Source of the DNA: Palsa-360 sp963710315
Lineage (GTDB): Bacteria > Acidobacteriota > Terriglobia > Acidiferrales > UBA7541
Direction of reading: 5' to 3'
NCBI GenBank assembly: GCA_963710315.1
Contig: CAVPZW010000008.1
Span: forward strand, 1,133,034-1,197,033
Length of the DNA: 64,000 bases
The stretch's first letter is position 1; each line of letters starts with the position of its first letter. Shown here one piece after another: positions 1 to 8,570 of the stretch. Both the position numbers and the translations under genes were made by a program. The notes beneath the pieces were generated by a model, which did not search any database, had not been told where the DNA came from, and saw nothing but the letters and a program-made list of their open reading frames with translations.

Positions 1-2
1 AT

Positions 3-704
3 TCGCCCGCGCCCAAAGCGGTGCAAGCGGAGGTGAGCATGTCAGCTCCAAAGGAAACTTCGCCGAGCGCGAAGGCGGCTTCTGCCGAAGGAAAGCCGGC
101 GGAAACGAAACATGTCGCGCTCGCTCAGGCGTCGTCCACCGGCAGCGTGGATCGCGCGGCCATCGCTCGCATCGTTGAAAATGTGCTTGCGGCGCAAGGG
201 ATCGCTCGCGGGAGCGGCGCGCCAAAATCCATGCCTGCTTCTGCGCCCGCGCCGGAGCAAAAGTTGGCTGCAACCACAGCCTCAGAGAAAGAATTGGCAA
301 GCCCCGCGGCCATTGCATCGGAAATTGCGGACCGGCTTTTCGGCGCGCCCGCGAAATCGAAGGAAGCCTCTTGTGGCTGCACCGCCCAAGGCGGCACGGA
401 TGCATCCAGCAAGCTTCCATCGCCTGCGACGGATGGGAGCAATTCCGCTGAATCGGTGCGATCTCAGAAAGCGGAAGCTTCGGCTCCGTCGGTTCCTGCT
501 TCCCCTGCCACGAAGAAGCCTGAAACGCCGGCAAAGAACGCCATCGAAATTCAGGTTTTCGTCAGCGAAAATGATGTGCGCCGCGCGATGACTCGCAGCG
601 AAAAAATATTTATCGGCCGCAAGACCATCCTCACGCCTTCCGCGCGCGACCTGGGCATGGAACACGAAGTGTTCGTGGAAACGGAAACCGGATCGATCCG
701 CTAA
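3..704 (+). CDS. Ala/Pro-rich protein with microcompartment-cargo-like features (5' end probably outside window)
   Basis: Most of the protein is low-complexity Ala/Pro/Ser/Lys sequence. Two short amphipathic helices stand out: AAIARIVENVLAAQG (about nt 157-201) and AAIASEIADRLFGA (about nt 307-351). The first has the x-I-x-x-I-V-x-x-V-L spacing of microcompartment encapsulation peptides. The C-terminus (nt 541-700) is a compact conserved-looking segment with IFIGRKTILTPSARDLG; a TPSAR(D/E)L motif also occurs in EutT-type cobalamin adenosyltransferases. The frame is open to the window edge with the same composition, so the start is probably upstream. An internal ATG at 39 has GGAGGT four bases before it, so a start there is possible. 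The link to microcompartments is inference; the enzymatic role is unknown. Confidence 0.5.
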   Translation, partial: SPAPKAVQAEVSMSAPKETSPSAKAASAEGKPAETKHVALAQASSTGSVDRAAIARIVENVLAAQGIARGSGAPKSMPASAPAPEQKLAATTASEKELASPAAIASEIADRLFGAPAKSKEASCGCTAQGGTDASSKLPSPATDGSNSAESVRSQKAEASAPSVPASPATKKPETPAKNAIEIQVFVSENDVRRAMTRSEKIFIGRKTILTPSARDLGMEHEVFVETETGSIR

Positions 705-728
705 ATCGCCATCTTGCTGAGGGGGTTT

Positions 729-801
729 GTAGCACAGGCTTCAGCCTATGGGGTCTTGTCCATGCACAAAATCAAAATCCACAGGCTGAAGCCTGTGCTA
801 C
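729..801. repeat. 72-nt palindromic intergenic repeat, copy 1
   Basis: The left arm GTAGCACAGGCTTCAGCCT is matched by its exact reverse complement at 783-801. The loop differs from the other copies. It lies between the partial first gene and the ModA-like gene. Same family as the copies at 7783, 32204, 36255, 37941, 40035, 41217 and 52080. Confidence 0.9.
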
Positions 802-852
802 CTTACGGCAGGACAACTCGCTTGGAAAATAGCGGCAAAGGAAAAAACTGAC

Positions 853-1614
853 ATGCGAAAAGCTTTGGTCTTTGCAATTGTGCTGGCTTGCGTGTTTCCG
901 TTCTCGATGGGAGCAGCGGCGCAGACTTCCGAAGTGCGAGTGCTGGCCTCCAACGGGATCAAAGCCGTGGTGGAGGATTTGCGCGCGCAAAGTGAGCTCG
1001 TGATTGGCCACCCGATTTCGGTGGAATACCGTCCCACTGCCGCTTTGAAACAAGAGATCGATGCGGGAGCGCCCTTCGATGCCGTGATCGTGACCGTGGA
1101 AAGCATCGACCAATTGAGTAAGGAAGGGAAGATTACGGGCGGCGAGGGAACGCCCATCAGCCGCGTTGGCGTGGGCATTGGCATTCGCAAGGGTGCGCCT
1201 CGGCCCGATATCGGCACTCCTGAAGCGTTGAAGCGCGCCATGCTGGGCGCCAAAGCCATTGCCTACGGGCCCGTTGGCGCGAGCTTTCCTTACATTACGA
1301 AAATGCTGGATACGCTGGGGATCGCTGACACCATGAAGGCCAAGACTTTATTTTTCAATACCTCCGATGAAACGAACGAAGCCGTGGCGGAGGGCAAGGC
1401 GGATTTCGGCATGACGCTGGTCAGCGAGATCCTGCCGGCAAAAGGCGTTGAACTGCTGGGGCCATTTCCCGATGAATTCCAGGGCTACGTGCGCTTCTCC
1501 GCTGCTGTCGGCACGAAAGCGAAAAATCCAGAAGCTGCGGCCGCGCTGATTAAATTCCTGGCAGGGCCGGACGCACTCGCGTCCATCAAGGCCAGAGGCA
1601 TGCAGGCGCACTAG
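853..1614 (+). CDS. ModA-like periplasmic substrate-binding protein
   Basis: A 253-residue exported protein with a clear signal peptide (residues 1-24, cleavage near AAAQT). The remainder has the layout of the type-2 periplasmic binding fold used by molybdate and related oxyanion transporters: an early VLASNGIKAVVEDL segment, a central GAPFDAVIVTVES, a GPVGAS ligand-loop-like segment, and a C-terminal AAALIKFLAGPDA helix. No ModB or ModC permease or ATPase is adjacent, so it is an orphan here and its ligand cannot be read from the sequence. A second, frameshifted binding protein of this class lies at 53539-54481. Confidence 0.75.
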   Translation: MRKALVFAIVLACVFPFSMGAAAQTSEVRVLASNGIKAVVEDLRAQSELVIGHPISVEYRPTAALKQEIDAGAPFDAVIVTVESIDQLSKEGKITGGEGTPISRVGVGIGIRKGAPRPDIGTPEALKRAMLGAKAIAYGPVGASFPYITKMLDTLGIADTMKAKTLFFNTSDETNEAVAEGKADFGMTLVSEILPAKGVELLGPFPDEFQGYVRFSAAVGTKAKNPEAAAALIKFLAGPDALASIKARGMQAH

Positions 1615-1647
1615 GGGAAACTGCGCGTCATGCTGAAACGAGAACTT

Positions 1648-1719
1648 GTGGCGCGGGCGTCTCGCCGGCGGTTTTCTCCCTCAAATGCCGCAAAACCACC
1701 GGCGAGACGCCCCTGCCAC
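1648..1719. repeat. Palindromic intergenic repeat, second sequence family
   Basis: A 28-nt left arm beginning GTGGCGCGGGCGTCTCGCCG (1648-1675) is matched by an almost exact reverse complement at 1692-1719, ending in GCCAC. The ends (GTGGC...GCCAC) match those of the 72-nt family but the inside is different. Confidence 0.8.
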
Positions 1720-1872
1720 GAGAATGCAATTCGACCGGGGCGCTGTTTGGCATGGTAGAATGGCGGCAATTCGGCTCGAGCAGCAAATCCAGTTCCCATG
1801 ATCGAAATGCAATCCTCGTGCCGACAGGCGTTGAACGCTTCGCAATCCGCGAAGCCAAGAGGGAGACGACTC

Positions 1873-3468
1873 ATGAAGCGATTTTGGAGCGCCCTAGGCC
1901 TCGTCATTCTTTGCGCTGCTCTCGCCCACGGCGCCACGGACGCATCGATTTCCGGCGTGGTGAAAAACCCGGCAGGCGCGCCTTTTCGCGGCGCGTTTGT
2001 TCACGCTCAAAATGTGCAATCCAAAATTACCGTGAACGTGATGTCCGACAATCAGGGCCGCTATCGGATTCAAGACCTGCCCCCGGGCGAATATCAAATT
2101 CGAGTCACGGCTACCGGCTACAAGGCCGAGCCTCGCGCGGGAGTGAAACTTTCCGCGGGCGGTTCCTCCTCGCTCGATTTCACGTTGCAAGCAAGCGCGG
2201 TGCGCTGGAACGATCTTTCCCTTTATCAAGGCAAAACGCTGATGCCTGAAGGAAAAGGCAAGGACATCCTGACCGGGAACTGTTTTGCGTGCCACGGCTT
2301 TCAGACCCGCATGGCCGCGGTGAGGCGCGACCACGACGGCTGGACGCAGGCGGTCAACTATATGCTCACCACGCGCCACGCGCGCCTGGGCAATCACATC
2401 AACGATGAGGATGCCGCAGTCCTGGCGAATTATTTGGATGACGCCTTTGGCGCGGAAGCGAAGTTGCCCAAGTCTCCCGCCGACATGCCGGGATACAAGG
2501 CCACGGTTCGCCCCGTCAGCGACGACGGATTGAAAATTACTTACGTCGAATACGATATGCCCGGTCCGAATCGCATGCCCTTCAGCGCCACGCCGGACAA
2601 AGACGGCAAACTGTGGATTCCGGACATGGGCTCGGTAAACACGCTCGGCCATCTTGACCCGGCCACCGGCGCGATCCAGGAATTTACCGCGCCGAATTCC
2701 TTTGCCGCGGGCATTCACTCAGCCGTTCCCGCGCCGGATGGCTCCGTGTGGATTTCCGAGCAGGCCGCCAATAAAGTCGGCCGCTGGGATCCGAAAACAA
2801 AACTGATCACCGAATATCAGGACACCTACAAGCAGGGAATGGAAGGCCTGGAGGACGGCGGCTCGAAGCACACCGTGCGCGTCGATTCCAAAGGGCGCGT
2901 GTGGGGATCCGCCGTGTTCGCCAACCTGACCATGTACGATTCCAAAAATAATGAGTTTTCACATTTTGCGGACACCTTTTCACCTTACGGCATCGAACTC
3001 GACAAGAATGAAAATGTCTGGTTTGCGGAATTTTATCCGGAAGGGAAAATCGGCATGGTCAACGCGAAAACAGGGAAGGTCACCAAATGGGACCCTCCCA
3101 CAAAGGGCGGCTGGCCGCGCCGCATCGAAATCGACGACGACGGAATCGTTTGGTTCGCGGAATATCAGGGCGGCAAAATCGGGCGGTTCGATCCCAAAAC
3201 GCAAACCTTCAAGGAATTTGAATTGCCGGGTCCAAGAGCCACTCCTTACGCGCTGGGAATCGATAGGAATCACAATATCTGGTACTCATCAGACGAGATG
3301 GACGTCATCGGCCGTCTCAACCCGAAAACCGGCAAAGTCACCGAGTTTCCCTACGCGCAATCCGAAAACATGATGAAGGAATTTTTTCTCGATGCGCAGG
3401 GCCGCATGTGGTACGGCTCCGCTCCGAACAACAAAGTGGGATACTTCATCCCGTCCGATTTGGAGTGA
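1873..3468 (+). CDS. Exported carboxypeptidase-regulatory / cytochrome c / Vgb-like beta-propeller protein
   Basis: 531 residues. I chose the ATG at 1873 over an in-frame ATG at 1798 because it directly begins the signal peptide MKRFWSALGLVILCAALAHG and has GGGAG upstream. Domain order: a carboxypeptidase-regulatory-like beta domain (about residues 26-110, SISGVVKNPAGAPFRGAFV, then LPPGEYQIRVTATGYK); one cytochrome c CXXCH motif, CFACH, at residues 137-141; then a beta-propeller of about 300 residues with repeated G.iW...EY..GKIG..dp blades, resembling virginiamycin B lyase (Vgb). A periplasmic haem protein is expected. True lyase activity is unproven; these propellers are common in acidobacterial secreted proteins. 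A 705-residue relative is at 57768. Confidence 0.8.
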   Translation: MKRFWSALGLVILCAALAHGATDASISGVVKNPAGAPFRGAFVHAQNVQSKITVNVMSDNQGRYRIQDLPPGEYQIRVTATGYKAEPRAGVKLSAGGSSSLDFTLQASAVRWNDLSLYQGKTLMPEGKGKDILTGNCFACHGFQTRMAAVRRDHDGWTQAVNYMLTTRHARLGNHINDEDAAVLANYLDDAFGAEAKLPKSPADMPGYKATVRPVSDDGLKITYVEYDMPGPNRMPFSATPDKDGKLWIPDMGSVNTLGHLDPATGAIQEFTAPNSFAAGIHSAVPAPDGSVWISEQAANKVGRWDPKTKLITEYQDTYKQGMEGLEDGGSKHTVRVDSKGRVWGSAVFANLTMYDSKNNEFSHFADTFSPYGIELDKNENVWFAEFYPEGKIGMVNAKTGKVTKWDPPTKGGWPRRIEIDDDGIVWFAEYQGGKIGRFDPKTQTFKEFELPGPRATPYALGIDRNHNIWYSSDEMDVIGRLNPKTGKVTEFPYAQSENMMKEFFLDAQGRMWYGSAPNNKVGYFIPSDLE

Positions 3469-3502
3469 CGCAATTCGTTGCAGCTGTTGAAGAATTTGGA
3501 TG

Positions 3503-3539
3503 CCCCATCCTTGCGCATTTTGCAAGGGTGGGGTTTTTT
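3503..3539 (+). terminator. Intrinsic terminator after the cytochrome/Vgb gene
   Basis: The stem CCCCATCCTTGC / GCAAGGGTGGGG (12 bp, one G-U pair) has a 7-nt loop and is followed by six T residues, 35 nt after the stop codon at 3468. Confidence 0.85.
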
Positions 3540-3703
3540 GTTGAAATCGAAGGCCCCTTTCTCCTTAGCGCAATTTTTCATGCTGGGTGCGAGTAACTGT
3601 CCCTTAACTCGAATTGGCCTTGACGCCATGGAACTCTGGCAGTGTATGATTCAATTAAATTCAATTTGAACAAGGAAATTTGGAAGCCGGGAGGAGTTGT
3701 GAA

Positions 3704-4495
3704 ATGCCAAGCCGTTCATGCGCCGCTGCGCTGGCGTCCGCCATTTTGTTGATCTGTTGCTGCGCGGTGTCCGCTCAAACCAAGAAGCCGTCCGATACGC
3801 CGGCAGCGTCAACATCCTTCGATCCGCATGATTTGTCAGGCGTCTGGAGTCAAGAGCATCCCCGGAACTTGCCGGTGGTGGAGCGCTACTGGAATTATGA
3901 ATTCAACAAGGAAGAGCCTCCCATGACGGCCTGGGGACAGGCGCAATTCGATGCCGCCAAGTCCTCATTCGGACAGCATACTTATCCTCTCGCGGAAACC
4001 AACGACCCGCTTTACCACAGTTGCACTCCGGCGGGCCTGCCGCGAGTGTATCTGCATCCATTTCCCATGGAAATCGTTCAGATGCCGGGCGAAATCATCA
4101 TCCTTTTCGAGTACGACTCCCTCCGGCATCCGATCTTCACGGACGGCCGAAAGCATGACGAGACCCTTGGCCCCTTGTGGATGGGCGATTCGATCGGCCA
4201 TTGGGAGGGAAACACGCTGGTTGCCGACAGCGTGAATTTCAACGATAAGACCTGGATCGACCGCGTGGGCCACCCGCACAGCGGCGACCTGCACGTCGTC
4301 GAGCATTTCAAGAGAATTGACCACGATCATCTGGTGGATGACATTACCATTGAGGACGCCAAGGCCTACAGCAAACCTTGGACGGCACATCTGGATTTTG
4401 TGCTGAGGCCTACATGGACTCTCGGCGAGCAGTTCTGCGAGGACGAGCATAGCTTTGAAAACTTCGACCAAAAGGGCGCCGCGGGGGCGAAATAG
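3704..4495 (+). CDS. Secreted protein of unknown function, family A copy 1
   Basis: 263 residues. The ATG at 3704 is preceded by GGGAGGAG and starts the signal peptide (cleavage near VSAQT). I do not recognise a functional domain. The mature protein has strongly patterned motifs shared with the genes at 5117 and 6973: FDPHDLSGVW, EEPPMTAWG.AQ.DAAK, NDP.YH.C.P.G.PR, DGR.HD, LWMGDSIGHWEG, NFNDKTW.DR.GH.HS, RIDHDHLVDDI and a late FCEDE. The many His, Asp, Trp and Cys residues suggest a metal site or a lipid-contacting beta-barrel-like fold, but this is inference. It is the first member of an alternating array with DUF6152 genes. Confidence 0.75.
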   Translation: MPSRSCAAALASAILLICCCAVSAQTKKPSDTPAASTSFDPHDLSGVWSQEHPRNLPVVERYWNYEFNKEEPPMTAWGQAQFDAAKSSFGQHTYPLAETNDPLYHSCTPAGLPRVYLHPFPMEIVQMPGEIIILFEYDSLRHPIFTDGRKHDETLGPLWMGDSIGHWEGNTLVADSVNFNDKTWIDRVGHPHSGDLHVVEHFKRIDHDHLVDDITIEDAKAYSKPWTAHLDFVLRPTWTLGEQFCEDEHSFENFDQKGAAGAK

Positions 4496-4681
4496 CCGGT
4501 CCGTACCTTGCGCGAAAATTGTCGATCGCATGCCATCTGCTGGCGATTGATGAGAGGAGATAAACGGATCGGCGTTTTTGCGGTCTCAATGGATTATTTT
4601 GATCAGTGTGTTTTTCAAACGCGGAACTTTTCGGCGATGAAGATTATTGCCCGATCCGCATTTTTAGGGAGGCTATTGGAT

Positions 4682-5059
4682 ATGAAAAAGCTCGCGCTCG
4701 TTCTGATTATGGCATTCAGCTTCTTTCTGGTTTCCGCTCCACTTCTCGCGCATCATGGAGAGGCCAATTACGACACCGAGAAGATTGTATCCGTCAAAGG
4801 GACGGTGACGGAATTTCAGTTTATCAATCCTCACACGCTGATCAACTTGGATGTAAAGAACGACAAGGGCGAGATTGAAAAGTGGGCTTGCGAAGCACGC
4901 AGCCCGGGGATGCTGGTCCGCGCCGGCGGCTGGGACAAAAACACGCTCAAGGTGGGCGACGTGATTACCGTGTACGGTTATCGAGGCAAGAACGGGGCGC
5001 TGGTGATGCGCCTTCAGAAGCTCACGCTGGCCGATGGCACGGTGAAGGACAACTTGTAA
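4682..5059 (+). CDS. DUF6152-like small secreted protein, copy 1
   Basis: 125 residues. The ATG at 4682 follows AGGGAGG and starts the signal peptide MKKLALVLIMAFSFFLVSA; the in-frame upstream extension has no such signal. Predicted cleavage at LLA|HHG would leave a mature protein beginning His-His-Gly. The rest is an OB-fold-like set of strands with V.GTVTEF.FINPH, EIEKWACEARSPGML and GGWDKNTLKVGDVITV.GYRGKNG. Function unknown. It lies 187 bp after one family A gene and 58 bp before the next, so co-transcription is likely. Confidence 0.8.
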   Translation: MKKLALVLIMAFSFFLVSAPLLAHHGEANYDTEKIVSVKGTVTEFQFINPHTLINLDVKNDKGEIEKWACEARSPGMLVRAGGWDKNTLKVGDVITVYGYRGKNGALVMRLQKLTLADGTVKDNL

Positions 5060-5116
5060 TCGTTCTTTACGCGAAACGAAGGCTCCAACAATAGAATCGC
5101 GCGGAGGAGTTTTGAA

Positions 5117-5908
5117 ATGCGAAAGTGTCCACTGGGCGTAGCGCTGGCGCTGGCGATTGCATTAGGTGTTTCGTCCAAGGCATTCGCTCAAAGTAAGCAG
5201 CCATCCGAGAAAGCGGCCCCCCAGAAACCTTTCGATCCGCATGATTTGTCAGGGGTCTGGTTCGACGATCACCCTCGGCCGGACAGAGTCGCGGATCGAT
5301 ACTGGGTCTACAAGTTCACCTTTGAAGAGCCTCCGATGACCGCCTGGGGCAAGGCGCAGTTGGACGCAGCCAAGACCTCTTTCGGACCTCACACGTTTCC
5401 ACTCGCGGAAACCAACGATCCTGTTTACCACACCTGCGCTCCGCTCGGCTTTCCGCGCATTTTTCTTTACCCGTTGCCGTTGCAAATTGTGCAGACGCCC
5501 GGCGAAGTCATCATGCTTTTCGAGTACGACTCCGCCCGCCACCAGATCTACACCGATGGGCGGAAGCATGACACCAGTCTCGGCCCTCTATGGATGGGCG
5601 ATTCCATCGGGCATTGGGAGGGAGACACGCTGGTCACCGACACCGTGAATTTCAACGACAAGACCTGGCTGGATCGCATGGGGCACGCGCACAGCGACGC
5701 TCTTCACGTAATCGAGCACATCCGGCGCGTGGACCACGATCACCTGGTGGACGATATCACCATTGACGACCCCAAGGCCTACACCAAGCCCTGGACCGGG
5801 CATCTGACATTTGCGTTGCGGCCCACGTGGACCATCGCGGAAGCATTCTGCGAGGATGAGCAGAGCTTTCAAGATATCGATGATGCAGGGGCGGCCCCGG
5901 CGAAGTAA
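5117..5908 (+). CDS. Secreted protein of unknown function, family A copy 2
   Basis: 263 residues, the same length as copy 1 and clearly paralogous throughout (FDPHDLSGVWFDDHPRP, EEPPMTAWGKAQLDAAK, LWMGDSIGHWEGDTLVTD, NFNDKTWLDRMGHAHS, VDHDHLVDDITIDDPKAY). A signal peptide occupies residues 1-25 (cleavage after AFAQ). A GGAGG ribosome site lies just upstream (5103-5107). It sits between DUF6152 copies 1 and 2. The close match to copy 1 indicates tandem duplication of the gene pair. Function is not known. Confidence 0.75.
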   Translation: MRKCPLGVALALAIALGVSSKAFAQSKQPSEKAAPQKPFDPHDLSGVWFDDHPRPDRVADRYWVYKFTFEEPPMTAWGKAQLDAAKTSFGPHTFPLAETNDPVYHTCAPLGFPRIFLYPLPLQIVQTPGEVIMLFEYDSARHQIYTDGRKHDTSLGPLWMGDSIGHWEGDTLVTDTVNFNDKTWLDRMGHAHSDALHVIEHIRRVDHDHLVDDITIDDPKAYTKPWTGHLTFALRPTWTIAEAFCEDEQSFQDIDDAGAAPAK

Positions 5909-5919
5909 GGACTTTGGGA

Positions 5920-5949
5920 TTGACACATCTATAACCCCGGTGGGATATT
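5920..5949 (+). promoter_or_regulatory. Putative sigma-70-type promoter for DUF6152 copy 2
   Basis: TTGACA at 5920-5925 and GATATT at 5944-5949 are separated by 18 bp. It starts 11 bp after the stop of the preceding gene. The same TTGACA-N18-GATATT layout lies upstream of the distant DUF6152 gene at 49191. Confidence 0.55.
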
Positions 5950-6031
5950 TCCCTCAGTTGATTGCGGGGTGAGAGTTTTGCCGGCGCATTTTCTGTGTAC
6001 TTGGATCCACAATCTTCCGGAGGCTTGGAAA

Positions 6032-6409
6032 ATGAAAAAAATGGCGCTCTTTCTGGCCATCTCATGCGCCGCTCTTCTGGTTTCGGCGCCGATCCTCGCG
6101 CATCACGGGGAAACCAATTACGACACGGAAAAATTGTTTACTGTGAAGGCCACGGTGACGAACTTTGAGTTCATCAATCCCCATACGCAGATTACTCTGG
6201 AAGCCAAAAACGACAGGGGCGAGGTCGAAAAATGGATCTGTGAAGCGAGAAGCCCCGCGATGCTCGTTCGCAACGGTGGCTGGGATAAGAACACGCTCAA
6301 GCCCGGCGACGTCATTACCGCGATCGGCTTTCGAGCCAAAAACGGCACGAACATCTTGCGCCTCAAGAAGATCGTGCTTTCCAACGGCAAGGAACTCCCC
6401 GATCTATAG
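6032..6409 (+). CDS. DUF6152-like small secreted protein, copy 2
   Basis: 125 residues, close paralogue of copy 1 (AHHGETNYDTEKLFTVKATV, FEFINPHTQITLEAKND, GGWDKNTLKPGDVITAIGF). The ATG at 6032 begins the signal peptide MKKMALFLAISCAALLVSA and is preceded by CCGGAGG at 6017-6023. Predicted cleavage at ILA|HHG again exposes His-His-Gly. It has its own promoter candidate at 5920-5949. Role unknown. Confidence 0.8.
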   Translation: MKKMALFLAISCAALLVSAPILAHHGETNYDTEKLFTVKATVTNFEFINPHTQITLEAKNDRGEVEKWICEARSPAMLVRNGGWDKNTLKPGDVITAIGFRAKNGTNILRLKKIVLSNGKELPDL

Positions 6410-6478
6410 AAATTTGTGGCGGGTCTCCGGCCTCATGGCCTAGCGAATGCACGCCGATTTCAGTTGCGAGGTTGTCCT

Positions 6479-6874
6479 ATGAACATCAAGCCGGTCGCTT
6501 CCGTCGTTTTGAGTGCGGTCCTTCTCATGGCATGCGCTCCGCTGTGGGCGCATCACGGGAATGCCGCCTACGATGAGGCGCATTGGATCACCATCTCGGG
6601 CACCGTGACGGAATTCGTGTGGGCCAACCCGCATTGCCAGATTTTTATGGACGTGAAGGACGATAAAGGCAAGGTCGTCAATTGGGCCATTGAAAGTCAA
6701 AGCCCGGGCATCATGCGCCGGAACAGCTGGACCAGGACATCTCTCCAGCCCGGGGACCAAATCACGGTTACTCTTGCTCCCGCCAAGAACGGAGCGCCGG
6801 TCGGTTTTTCCGGCAACAATGACGGGAAAGTGGTTTTTGCCGATGGCCGCGTGTTGAAGATGAACAACAGGTAG
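6479..6874 (+). CDS. DUF6152-like small secreted protein, copy 3 (divergent)
   Basis: 131 residues. It begins at ATG 6479 with a signal peptide ending LWA|HHG. It is more divergent than copies 1 and 2 (YDEAHWITISGTVTEFVWAN, then PHCQI, NWAIESQSPGIMRRNSW, SLQPGDQITVTLAPAKNG) and has a longer C-terminus, VVFADGRVLKMNNR. The NPH and PGD.I motifs are kept. It follows copy 2 by 69 bp, so the two are probably one transcript. Confidence 0.78.
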   Translation: MNIKPVASVVLSAVLLMACAPLWAHHGNAAYDEAHWITISGTVTEFVWANPHCQIFMDVKDDKGKVVNWAIESQSPGIMRRNSWTRTSLQPGDQITVTLAPAKNGAPVGFSGNNDGKVVFADGRVLKMNNR

Positions 6875-6972
6875 CGATAGCATAGCCACTTATTGCTTTA
6901 AGTTTCTTGCCGCATAACTGTTTGATGGGTGGTCAGCAATTCTGTTTTCCCGCGAATATCTGAGGGAGCAAA

Positions 6973-7773
6973 GTGCAAAGTCGCCTTACGTTTTTACCAG
7001 CATATTGGATGGTGGCATTGACCGTAGCACTTACCTTGCCAAGTGCCGCGCCCGGCCAGCCTTCCCCGCAGCAAGCCGCGGCGAAATCCGCACCCTCTCC
7101 CGATTCCAAACGCGACTTGACCGGCGTCTGGCAGCTTCAGGGAGGCGATGGCGGCGCGCAGCCTATCGCCGCGGATAAGGACATGCCACCGATGACGCCC
7201 TGGGCAAAGGTAAGGTTCGATGCGCAGAAGCCCGGATACGGAGCGAGAGGCGCGCCGGGCGGCAACGATCCCATCCTGCAATGCGATCCCATTGGTTTTC
7301 CGCGCATCATGCTGATGCCCACGCCAAATGAAATCGTTCAGCTGCCCGACCGCGTGCTTCAGTTTTGGGAGCGCGAACACGAATGGCGCAGCATCTGGAC
7401 CGATGGGCGCCCGCTTCCCAGCGATCCCGACACGACGTGGTACGGATACGCAATTGGGCACTGGGAGGCTGATGACACGTTCGTGGTGGAATCCAGCGGC
7501 TTCAACGACAAGACCTGGCTCGGCCCGACGGGATATCCGCACAGCGAAGAGATGCGCGTCGTCGAGCGCTATCGCCGCGTGGACCATGACACGCTCTCCT
7601 ACGACATGACCATTACCGACCCAAAGGCTTATAGCAAGCCCGTGATTACGCCGCACCGAATCATGAAACTCAAGCCCAATGAAGAGATCAGCGAGCAGCC
7701 CTGCGTGTGGTCCCAGGAAAACGAATTCGCGCAGAGAATCAGAAACCCGGCGACGCCAAAGCCCGCGAAATAA
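6973..7773 (+). CDS. Secreted protein of unknown function, family A copy 3 (divergent)
   Basis: 266 residues from a GTG start at 6973, preceded by GAGGGAG. The signal peptide covers about residues 1-28 (cleavage near APGQ). It keeps the family landmarks KRDLTGVWQL, MPPMTPWAK, NDPILQCDPIGFPRI, WTDGR, YAIGHWE, GFNDKTWLGP.GYPHSEEMRVVERYRR and DMTITDPKAYSKP. It lacks the HDHLVDD motif and is clearly more distant from the first two copies. It closes the array. Function unknown. Confidence 0.72.
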   Translation: MQSRLTFLPAYWMVALTVALTLPSAAPGQPSPQQAAAKSAPSPDSKRDLTGVWQLQGGDGGAQPIAADKDMPPMTPWAKVRFDAQKPGYGARGAPGGNDPILQCDPIGFPRIMLMPTPNEIVQLPDRVLQFWEREHEWRSIWTDGRPLPSDPDTTWYGYAIGHWEADDTFVVESSGFNDKTWLGPTGYPHSEEMRVVERYRRVDHDTLSYDMTITDPKAYSKPVITPHRIMKLKPNEEISEQPCVWSQENEFAQRIRNPATPKPAK

Positions 7774-7782
7774 ACAGGAGGA

Positions 7783-7864
7783 CAGGATTCAGCCTGCGGG
7801 TTTTGGGCGGCGAGCACGCTCAAGTGTGCTCGCACAAAACCCCGCAGGCTGAAGCCCGCGCCAC
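7783..7864. repeat. Palindromic intergenic repeat, copy 2 (degenerate left arm, internal hairpin)
   Basis: The right arm CGCAGGCTGAAGCCCGCGCC is intact. The left arm (7783-7806) has changes, including GGATTCAGCC for GGCTTCAGCC. The loop carries its own stem CGAGCAC...GTGCTCG (7811-7832). It lies between the convergent genes ending at 7773 and 7875 and could act as a bidirectional terminator. Confidence 0.75.
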
Positions 7865-7874
7865 TTGCGAGCGT

Positions 7875-8570
7875 TTACATTACGGAGACGAACGAATAGC
7901 CATGCTCTTGCGCGCGATTCACCGCAAGGATTCCCGCGGGAACCATGCGCGCATTGCCGATCAGGTTAGAGGTGATTTCCTTGACCACGGCGTCTACTTC
8001 GAGGTTATTGGCTTTAGCGATTCGGGTGGCGATGCCTCGAGTGGACGTTGCGCACACGGCAAACTGGGCGCCCTTCTTGATCAGCGATTCCATTCTTCCG
8101 GCTTGCGCTGTTTCTCCGGCGGGGCCATATACATTGATTTTGGGCGCTTCTTTCGTTTTCGGGTCCACGAACTCGGCCTGCTCGGCGATTTGTTTGCCAT
8201 ACTTGGCCCAAATCGCGTCGTTGTATGCGAACGAAGTGGCCTTGTGGCGCGCCACGATGATGACGGCCAGATCGCTATCCTTCAGGCTGTACGCCTGCTC
8301 ACTGGTATTGAAATAATTGCTGGCAAATTGCAGCGCCCAGCCAAGGCCATCCCCTGAGGATGCGTCGAATACGTAGCGATGCGAGCCGGGAATCTTGTCG
8401 TACCAATCGTCCTGCGCATAGCGTGCAGGTCGAAACGGCGCATCCGCCGCTGCCTGGGCCATCGCCGCGGGAGAACTAACCGCAGCCGCGCTCGCCACGC
8501 CAACTCCCACGCCCAGCCGCGTGAGAAATAGCCGCCGCGCCATCGAAGATTGCAACCATTTTGCGTTCAT
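7875..8570 (-). CDS. Tat-exported DsrE-like protein
   Basis: 231 residues. The N-terminus ARRLFLTRLGVGVGVASAAA is a twin-arginine-type signal, followed by an AMAQA cleavage region. The mature part has a DsrE/DsrF-like alpha/beta pattern: ALQFASNYFN, DSDLAVIIVARHKATSFAYN, a region around KINVYGPAGETAQAGRM, KKGAQFAVCATSTRGIA with one Cys, and a C-terminal MVPAGILAVNRAQEHGYSFV. GGAGAAGGAG precedes the start. DsrE-family proteins handle sulfur transfer, but exported versions are of unknown role. A second Tat-exported relative is at 52803-53510. Confidence 0.65.
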   Translation of the reverse strand: MNAKWLQSSMARRLFLTRLGVGVGVASAAAVSSPAAMAQAAADAPFRPARYAQDDWYDKIPGSHRYVFDASSGDGLGWALQFASNYFNTSEQAYSLKDSDLAVIIVARHKATSFAYNDAIWAKYGKQIAEQAEFVDPKTKEAPKINVYGPAGETAQAGRMESLIKKGAQFAVCATSTRGIATRIAKANNLEVDAVVKEITSNLIGNARMVPAGILAVNRAQEHGYSFVSVM

